This document shows positions 57,494 to 64,000 of a stretch of DNA of 64,000 bases, piece after piece. This DNA is from Erythroxylum novogranatense (taxonomy: Eukaryota > Streptophyta > Magnoliopsida > Malpighiales > Erythroxylaceae): positions 20,367,300 through 20,431,299 of the forward strand of contig CM057231.1 in the NCBI GenBank assembly GCA_029891385.1, in the 5' to 3' direction. Numbering within the stretch: position 1 is the first letter of the stretch; each line of letters starts with the position of its first letter. The position numbers and the translations under genes are program-made. Below the pieces are notes generated by a model. The model saw only the letters and a list, made by a program, of their open reading frames with translations. It did not search any database and was not told where the DNA came from.

Positions 57494-58637
57494 ATTCTCA
57501 AATAACTCAACCATTACAACTCTAGAAAGATGCATGAATCATAAACAACTTTTAAACACATATGCAATTCTTCCTTGATAAATTTATTTTAAACAAAAAA
57601 TTTTTCATTTTTTTTCAATTTCTTTTCTTTCTCTTTTTCTTTTTTTTTCTTTTTCTTTTTCTTTTCTTTTTTTTCTTTTTCTTTTTTTTTCTTTTCCTTG
57701 TAAAATTAAAATAAACTACACCAACATGGGAATTTCAATGAAAAGACATAAAATAATCTCCCAATATTATAACCAACCCGCATATATGTACACCCCCACA
57801 CTTAGAATTTTGTATATCTACAAACTCAACAATCACAAATGTTCCACTAGCTTTATGACTTGGGTAGGACATTTGATTAAGTTTAAAAGCATAAAATGTA
57901 GTTTATACAAAAAGAAAGGTATAAAGCTCAAAGGGGTTTATCAAGGGATAAATCATGTCAATAGGGTAGGTCATTTGGCTAATGTAGCTTATGAAAAACA
58001 AAAAATGCCTAATCATATCCATGTTAATGCATGTGATAAAAATGTGGTCTTGAATAGAAATTCAACGGAAAATCAAGATGTACACGTCATGAAGGTCACA
58101 CATTATCAAAAGGCAATGAGACTGATAAAGATGTGTCAGTCAAATAAGGTTCAAAATCTCACCGGCTTTGTCTACCATTAGTCACTACTCTTCTAAATAT
58201 AATGCATATCGACCAATCACAAGAGCAAAAGTACATGTTAAAGTTCCCATGAAATTATCCAGTCAATTCACACTCTAATCATCATTATATAATCCCAGAA
58301 GCAATAGAAAAATGAGAAAATGCTTGTTTCATTTGTTTTATTCTTTCTCTCATTTTGATTGAAAACTTAAAAACAAGCAAAACAGACAAATTCGAAAACA
58401 CACATGCAAATAAAAAGTAATGCGAAAATGTAAAGGAAAAGAAATTTATTTCCCTTGGGTTGCCTCCCAAGAAGTGCCTTTGTTTAGGGTCGCTGGCTCG
58501 ACTCCTTTTTCTCCTCATGTGACAAAGTTGTGATATTCATGTATCACATGTGGCTCCTCTACGTGGGGTAGTTCCGGATAGGGCCTTTGTTTATCATCAT
58601 CCCCGTTTAGCATCTTCCCTATCCTCAGCTTCTCAAT
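57494..58637 (-). other. Athila-like internal sequence, 5' part, non-coding
   Basis: No supported coding frame. Contains the homopyrimidine tract (57596-57706) and, in sense, CTAAGTGTGGGGGTGTAC (near 57789), a second polypurine-like site resembling the one at 52346. Confidence 0.55.
57596..57706 (+). repeat. Homopyrimidine tract (T/C only)
   Basis: About 110 bp almost entirely T and C (TTTTTCTTTTCTTTTTTTTC type), that is, a purine run on the element's sense strand. Confidence 0.9.
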
Positions 58638-59018
58638 TCAGACCGAGTCCATACATTCTGAAAATATTTCGAACGTTTCTTCACATTTTTCTTCATCATT
58701 CAATTCCTCCAATCTGTAATGTAAAGGTAAAGAATTAGTTTCAAAAATAATTATGGACTCAGTACTTACCTCCGAGCTAAAAGATATGTCCTTTGTGGTT
58801 TCGAGCTCCTTCTCCACTTCTTCGACACAAACAATTTGTTGAGGGTTAACCTCAAAATTCTCAAGCTCCTCATCACTTTGCAAATTTTTCGCACAGACTT
58901 CGATTGGATACACCTCGGGTTGATACGGCGAAGCCTCTTCTTGTTGCGATTCTAGGTGATCAAGGCTCACTACCATCTGACCTATTAGGTTTTCCATCCT
59001 CTTTTGGTGTGCTGTCAT
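58638..59018 (-). pseudogene. Athila-like element, second gag-like frame
   Basis: 126 residues from MTAHQKRMENLIGQMVVSLD, an amphipathic helical segment, then VNPQQIVCVEEVEKELETTK and an acidic tail. Its ATG overlaps the stop of the upstream frame (ATGA). The helical pattern runs on from the previous frame (QDFQEMKASQQ), so the two were probably one protein split by a frameshift. No zinc knuckle or enzyme motif. Function unknown; likely a remnant of a gag C-terminus. Confidence 0.55.
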
Positions 59019-59401
59019 TCCTGTTGGCTAGCTTTCATTTCTTGAAAATCCTGGTGCAATTGCAAGTTCGAAGCAATAAGTTTGTTAACAATTTCTTCTA
59101 AAGATGCACCTAAACCAAGTTGGCTCTCCGGTTTCTGGGACCAAGTACTTTCTGGAAATTGCCTTCCATCATTCTGGAATTGTAAAGTATTCTCCTGCAA
59201 TTGCAACATCAACTCTTCCAGAGATGGGCCGGAGTTGTGATAGGAGGCTTCTGGTCTGTACCAGAATTGTTGTGTGTCCTGCAAACTATCATAGAAGTAA
59301 TTCTGCTGATTATCCCATCCATAACAAAAGTTAGGGTGATCAGTCCAAACATTGTTATAGGATTGAGAATATGAATTATAAAAGAAATTACTTTCGTCCA
59401 T
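59015..59401 (-). CDS. Athila-like element, first gag-like frame
   Basis: 128 residues, starting MDESNFFYNSYSQSYNN about 130 bp downstream of the PBS. Rich in Asn, Gln, Tyr and Phe, then LEELMLQLQENTLQFQNDGR and ASLEEIVNKLIASNLQLHQD, a repeated helical motif resembling the C-terminal part of Athila gag proteins. No other domain. Whether it is translated is unknown. It is the only protein-like content at the 5' side of this element. Confidence 0.5.
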   Translation of the reverse strand: MDESNFFYNSYSQSYNNVWTDHPNFCYGWDNQQNYFYDSLQDTQQFWYRPEASYHNSGPSLEELMLQLQENTLQFQNDGRQFPESTWSQKPESQLGLGASLEEIVNKLIASNLQLHQDFQEMKASQQE

Positions 59402-59530
59402 ATCGAAAAAAAAAATTGAAACACAAAATTAGAAAATGAAAAGATCACCAAATAACAGAAAAGAAATTAATCACAAAAAAATATATACAAAACAACAATT
59501 AAATCACAAACAAAATCTAAAACACCACAC

Positions 59531-59548
59531 TCCCCGGCAACGGCGCCA
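59531..59548 (-). other. Primer binding site, tRNA-Asp
   Basis: Sense TGGCGCCGTTGCCGGGGA, an 18-nt perfect complement to the 3' end of plant tRNA-Asp, five bases inside the 5' LTR. The use of tRNA-Asp is typical of Athila. Confidence 0.92.
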
Positions 59549-59553
59549 AAATT

Positions 59554-61348
59554 TGACCGCGCGTCGTAACGCTAATCAAAATTAAAATAACTAGACTACT
59601 ACTGTAGCAGTGGCGAGTCTAGGTCGATCCCACAGAGAGTGTGTGTAAAGTTTAAATTAATGAAATTAACTAGTATTTAGGAAAAAGGGGGTTTGGATTT
59701 TTAAAGATGAAAATCAAAGAAAACTAACTAATAAAAAAAATTAAAGAAAACATGCAATAAAATGAAAAATGTGGGAAATTCGGTAGGGACCCGATTCTTT
59801 GGTTCAATCTCGGCCTACACCCTAATTAAGCATATTTTATTAATTTGTTGTTCTTTAATCTCTCCTAGAAATTATTAATAGTGGATTAAAAATTAACCTG
59901 AGTTTTTCTTTAGGTTTTGTTTAATCAAGATATGATCGTTGATTAAACCTAACCACCTAACAACCTAGGATACGATCTCTACATTTAATTAGGCAGTAGC
60001 ATTATGAATTAGGAAAACCGATTAATCAAGGTAACAATCACAAACGCTCGGGTCATTTAGCCTAAGTCATGGTATCCCTAATGATTGCTAATCAATAGTT
60101 GCTACAAATGAATTTCAACATAACAATTACGGATTACATCGAAATTCTAGCAAGTTTGAAATTAACAATTCAATGAATGCATTAAAATCATCAATTCACA
60201 ATACCCGATGGGTTCATACACAAATAACCAAATAATAACAAAAATTCGATTATCTATACACAAAACCCAAATCAGTTAAAATAGGATAACACAATCAATT
60301 CCTAATAAGAGAAAGTAACAAAAAAATAATAATAAAATTACTTAACCCAGGTCATCAACGTCGATGTCACCTCCGAACCGGCGTCGAGATTTTACCCTTC
60401 TATGAGTCTCTTCCGAAAAAATATTTCAGTGCCCATTTAATGTCCACCCGAAAATCCCTTACTCTTCTCTCACGCAAGCTCCAGCCTACACCAAGCTTCC
60501 ACTGTTCTGCTCACTATTCCCTTGATGGGACAATTAAGATTGCATCTCTCTTAAATCCTTTTCTCACGCACAAACCTTCTGCACAGCCAATGCCTTCTGC
60601 GCTCCAAGCCACAAGGTCACGCCTATTGCGTCTGGCTTCCTTGCTCCAGCTGTGCCTCAACGCCGCTATTGTTCCTCTACTCTCTTGTTACTGTTCGTTG
60701 ATGTGACCAATAAAGGTCACCATCAACTAAAACATTGCTCTCTCCAGTGTCGGCACTATTCCCTCCTTCGACAAATAAGTTTTGATCCTCTTTAAAACCC
60801 TTTGCTCCTACGTGCTTGCTTTAGCGTCCCTGAGTGCGTACTTCAACGTTTTTAGGTGAAACGCTGCATCTCTACTCCTGCCTTCCTCCAGTTGCATAAC
60901 ACTACGTTTTGTCTCCTATGTAACTGTCCACGCTGCGTTTTGTGCTTGATTGGACGATTAACATTGCAATTCTTTAAAGCCCCCTTGTGCGTTACTTTTG
61001 CTAGCGTTTTAAGTCAACGCACATGCCTTTCGTGCGTTTTGATCAAAAACGCTGCTTCTCTCCTTCAGCTTCTTAAACGCCTCACTCTCCAACATTTTGA
61101 ATATGTTGGGCTGTCATTTTGCATTTCATTTTTCTTGTGTTCTTCTTCTTCTTCTTCTTTTTTTCCTCCATGAAGACAAGCAAAAATTACTCTTTTGAAA
61201 ATGATCCAAATTTCGTGCTTTTAACTCATTTTAATTTCTTTGCTTTCGAATTGTACCTTAAAAAAATATGAATTAAAGTGAGTATCTTAATCATTTTTGT
61301 ATTGATAATCGCTAAGCGAAAATAATTAAAAATATCAATAATTAAGCA
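59554..61348 (-). mobile_element. Athila-like 5' LTR
   Basis: 1,795 bp, highly similar to 50554-52334 with small indels and scattered substitutions. Ends next to the PBS. Confidence 0.92.
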
Positions 61349-61865
61349 CCATATCAGATATCATCAAACAATACATTATCATCAAATGATACAAACAATA
61401 CTCCTGAGCATCACCACTTATAAGGATCATAACTTTTGAATCCAATATCCAAAAAAATTTGATACTTTATATCTTTGGAAAGCTAGAAAGATAATCTACA
61501 ACTTTCTAGAAGACAACTTTGCCTAATTCAACCTGGATTAATCCAATTTTTCCCCCAAAGTCAGAACACAAATTTTACCCCTATGGAAGACTTGAAAATG
61601 AAACTCAACAATTTGGAAATATCATCTGTAAAACACAATCATGCATCATTTTCATCAAAAGATAAGTGTTTTACAAGGCTTTAATGGGCATTTCAAGCCA
61701 CAACATAACAATATTTCAAAATCCCAAAATACAGAAGAATACATGAGCAATAATTTGATCAAAAAGCAACTAAAGCCTTGGTTTACAAAACTAGCTTAAA
61801 ATACAAAAGTATGCAAAGTCAGAGTGATGCTTTGACCCTTGATTACTTGTTCCCGTGCTCTTCAC
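61349..61865 (-). other. Long LTR, continuing sequence without gene
   Basis: Part of the 27242-63184 LTR right of the Athila-like insertion. Contains, in sense, an AAAGTTGTAGATTATC and TTGGATTCAAAAGTTATG unit like those in the other long LTRs. No coding sequence. Confidence 0.5.
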
Positions 61866-62735
61866 CTGAAGATGGGGTGGAAATGGAGGTGAGCTTAAAG
61901 CTTGTGGGTAACAATTTTATAATCGGTAGTAAGCAAAACCCATTTTAAAACTCACCTTGAGTTAAGATACATATATTTTCCAGATCTCAGTTCATCAACA
62001 ATTCATAAGCAACTTAATTCATACATCATCAAACTTGCCAACACATTTGAACACATAAGCACATCGAAATGGTTTGGGTGGATCCAAAACAAAACGTTCT
62101 ATACAATTCCATAAGGGTCTTGTGTAACCGTGAACTTAGGGGAGTCCATTAAGGAACACCATGTCACTAGCAGGCAGGTAGGAGAAGCCTTTAGTCAAAG
62201 TGCACTTGACATTCTTTGGAGACCACCGCAAACCCACATAATCATGCATTTCACAACTTGAAAACTTATTGCCCAAAATGGCACATTTTTTAAACATGAT
62301 TTCATGAAGTTGATATCCTTTCGAAATCATTTCCATTTTTATTTCATAGTTCATCTACAAAATTCATGCACACACATGTAGTACTTTCTCAAAGCATTTA
62401 AAGAACAATAAATGCACATTTTAAAAGTAGTTGAAAACATTTATTTTCTTTTTTTAAAAAGAAACATTAATGGCTTATTATTCAAATATAAAAATGTAAC
62501 CCACCTTGAATTTCTTGATTATAACTTGTTCGAATGTGCCTCCCCTCTCGTTCCTCTTGTTTTTCCTGATTACCTTTTCATAGGTAAAAATTCTAAGTTC
62601 AAAAGGGGTTGCAAAATTGGAGATCCACATAGTACATTTACTAAAATTGATCCTAAAGTATCTAAACACATGAATTTCCTAAGCTTCATGAACCAAAACC
62701 CTTTTAAAAATTCAAAGCATTCAAAATGCTCTTAC
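61866..62735 (-). other. Candidate LTR intron (minus strand)
   Basis: Donor AATTAAG/GTAAGAG (GT at 62735-62734), acceptor TTTCCACCCCATCTTCAG/GTG ending at 61866. About 870 bp. The TATA-like CATAAAAG lies at about 63080, some 345 bp before the donor. Very similar donor and C-rich acceptor to those at 55107 and 56576. Confidence 0.45.
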
Positions 62736-63184
62736 CTTAATTCTTCACCAAAAGAAGAGATGTTTGGTTCCAAAGAAAGTTCTTGTCTTCCTCTATCTTT
62801 TTCCCTTCTTGCACAACCTCAAAATCTCTCTAGAAGGTTTAGAAAAGATGAAACCTAGCTCAACTCTCTTCTTTCCTCACAACCACTGAAATCTCTCTTC
62901 TCTCTCTCTCTAATTTGTTATTTCACTTCCTTCTTTCCCATTTTCGTTTTTCCCCCTCTTTAGGAAGAAAACAATACTTATTTCTTCCCATTTTACCCTT
63001 AATGATTGACAAAAGTCCACCTTGCCCTTCCTTTAATGCCTTATGGTTTTTAAACTTAAGTAAGCTACCCAAAATACCCTTTTATGCCTTCTTACTACTT
63101 TTGATTTTACTACATCAGGCAATAAATCTACTAACATAGACCTAAAGAAAAACTAACTCCTAAAAAAAATTTTGGGGGCCAACA

Positions 63185-63347
63185 AGTAGTGAGTCTACTT
63201 CTCATTCAACAAGTGGTATTAGAGTTAAGTTCGTGAGTACATTTCAAGGATGTGAAAATTGGCCAATACGATTCAGCCTCAAATTCCAAGATTAAAAAAG
63301 ACAAATTACAAAAACTAGAGCATCCAAATGAAGGTACTATTCAGATC
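63185..63347 (+). mobile_element. Old copia LTR end, PBS and start of leader/gag
   Basis: LTR end CTCATTCAACA (to 63211) followed by PBS-like TGGTATTAGAG (63214), then a gag-leader region with CENWPIRFSLKFQD-like text near 63250. Rejoins the LTR at 26963-27241. Interrupted at 63348 by another LTR. Confidence 0.6.
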
Positions 63348-64000
63348 TGTAACACCCCACTCCCGCAAGACCCGAACCCGACATCGATGGTGATATCCGA
63401 GTTCGTGCTCATGAGGTGGCGTACATCACTCGATCAAAAACTCATTATAAATATTGTTTTATTACATATGGACGCAAACACCCACACATACACATGATAA
63501 CATATGCGGAAACAATTATAACCAATTCAATGGCCTTGGGCCCTTTTCATAAATACAATTAATTCCAGTCTGTTGACTTTACAAACTGACTTATTCAATA
63601 ATACAGAATATCAGAAAATAAAAATACACTAATGCAGATACAAACTGATCCTGACCTCTACCTTTTACTTGCTTACAGTACTCCCGTGTCAAACGGGGTA
63701 TTCTTCAAGACCTGAAAAATAGATGCAAATTTTTGGGTAAGTTTTGCGAACTCAGTGAGAAACCATCATCGATGGTTCACCCAATTCATACATTACGCGA
63801 ATAGCGTACGGATTATCACAATTGCACATTCGTAATATCATATGGCAATTCTGATTTTCACAACAACAGTAATCGTAAAGAATTTAAAGTAGTATAACAA
63901 AATGCAAGGCATATTGCCTCTTTCCCAATCAAAAGTCACTTTAATGTATACTTACTCAAATACATGACATTTTCCATTTTATTTCAATGATTCAGTGCTT
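63348..64000 (-). mobile_element. LTR end of the 1512-6289 family, truncated by the window
   Basis: Starts TGTAACACCCCACTCCCGCA; the minus-strand version aligns with the last 650 bp of the solo LTR 1512-6289 (ACATCGA-GGTGATATC and GGTGGCGT words, hairpin, acceptor). Sense is minus. The rest lies outside, so solo LTR or full element cannot be decided. Confidence 0.85.
63734..63783 (-). other. Conserved LTR hairpin with CATCGATG loop
   Basis: Sense arms TGGGTGA and TTACCCA pair with one G-U wobble, loop CATCGATGATGG and CTGAGTTCGC. The acceptor CTATTTTTCAG follows at 63712. The wobble against copies with a full Watson-Crick stem suggests the stem is maintained as RNA. Confidence 0.6.

Larger units (their letters stand above)
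50554..61348 (-). mobile_element. Athila-like non-autonomous LTR element
   Basis: LTRs 50554-52334 (3') and 59554-61348 (5'), about 1.8 kb, TGACCGCGCG to AATTAAGCA on the plus strand. PBS matches tRNA-Asp (59531-59548), as in Athila-type gypsy elements. Without the nested solo LTR (52971-57488) the internal region is only about 2.7 kb and holds two short gag-like frames but no pol, so it is a LARD-type or deleted element. The flanks cacat and ccata do not form a perfect TSD. It inserted in the palindromic repeat of the long LTR. Confidence 0.85.
27242..63184 (-). mobile_element. Long gypsy-type LTR (about 4.5 kb without nested insertions)
   Basis: Left end TGTTGGAACCTGATTC, right end GGGGGCCAACA. 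The left end on the minus strand closely matches the 3' end of the LTR at 52971-57488 (GGAG-CCA-AT and GATTC words), so the sense strand is probably minus. Removing the two nested elements leaves about 4.5 kb, the same size as that solo LTR. Sense order: TATA-like CATAAAAG (63080), donor AATTAAG/GTAAGAG (62735), acceptor CCATCTTCAG (61866), unique sequence, short palindromic repeats, a 170-bp tandem array and the end. No clear TSD (tttta against agtag), so excision or deletion at one side is possible. Confidence 0.5.

Noticed and set aside
57726..58181. 151-residue plus-strand frame
   Set aside because: Antisense to the Athila-like internal region, no recognisable domain, and begins just after a homopyrimidine tract.
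62412..62858. 148-residue plus-strand frame as a host gene
   Set aside because: It lies across the donor region of the long LTR on the opposite strand, with no motif and biased composition.
27242..63184. Confident solo LTR call for the outer long LTR
   Set aside because: Size and ends fit, but the flanks tttta and agtag do not match, so I kept confidence moderate.

Overview
This 64 kb window is plant nuclear DNA, most likely from an angiosperm. Nearly all of it is nested LTR retrotransposons and retrotransposon remnants. I found no host protein-coding gene, tRNA gene, CRISPR array or bacterial-type feature. The evidence is structural: LTRs with TG...CA ends and 5-bp target-site duplications (TSDs), primer binding sites (PBS) complementary to plant tRNA-iMet and tRNA-Asp, and broken Ty1/copia and Ty3/gypsy gag-pol reading frames. 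The species cannot be named from this.

Layout: (1) 1-9123: minus-strand copia element of SIRE/Maximus type (copy A), cut by the window edge and split by a 4.8-kb solo gypsy-type LTR (1512-6289, TSD gacct). (2) 9124-about 23800: an old, degraded minus-strand copia whose integrase was hit by an 11.6-kb chromovirus of Tekay/Del type (11309-22928, TSD ctttc; two 3.9-kb LTRs; internal region lacking the integrase core). (3) About 23800-25181: AT-rich sequence I could not assign. (4) 25182-26928: a solo LTR (TSD aacaa) containing a 5S-rRNA-like domain as in Cassandra. (5) 26963-63347: an old plus-strand copia LTR and leader, opened by a nest up to five levels deep. Inside it is a long LTR-like element (27242-63184). 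That was hit by SIRE copy B (28602-49238, TSD aacag), which was hit by a probable solo LTR (29056-40120), which was hit by an Angela-type copia (30647-39897, TSD ctttt). The same long LTR was also hit by an Athila-like non-autonomous element with a tRNA-Asp PBS (50554-61348), which holds another 4.5-kb solo LTR (52971-57488, TSD tcaac). (6) 63348-64000: the end of another LTR of the 1512-6289 family.

No element here looks autonomous. The two SIRE copies keep many catalytic motifs but carry many stops, mostly Gln-to-stop and Trp-to-stop changes, and two stops are at the same positions in both copies. SIRE copy B has a long extra reading frame after pol. The Tekay element lost its integrase core but kept reverse transcriptase and chromodomain, the Angela element lost central gag, and the Athila-like element has no pol.

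The most interesting shared signal is in the long gypsy-type LTRs. Several diverged families have the same order of parts: TATA box, a strong GT splice donor about 250-350 bp downstream, and an AG acceptor. In three of the five LTR regions compared, a conserved hairpin with a CATCGATG loop sits just before the acceptor. This suggests an intron carried inside the LTR transcript.
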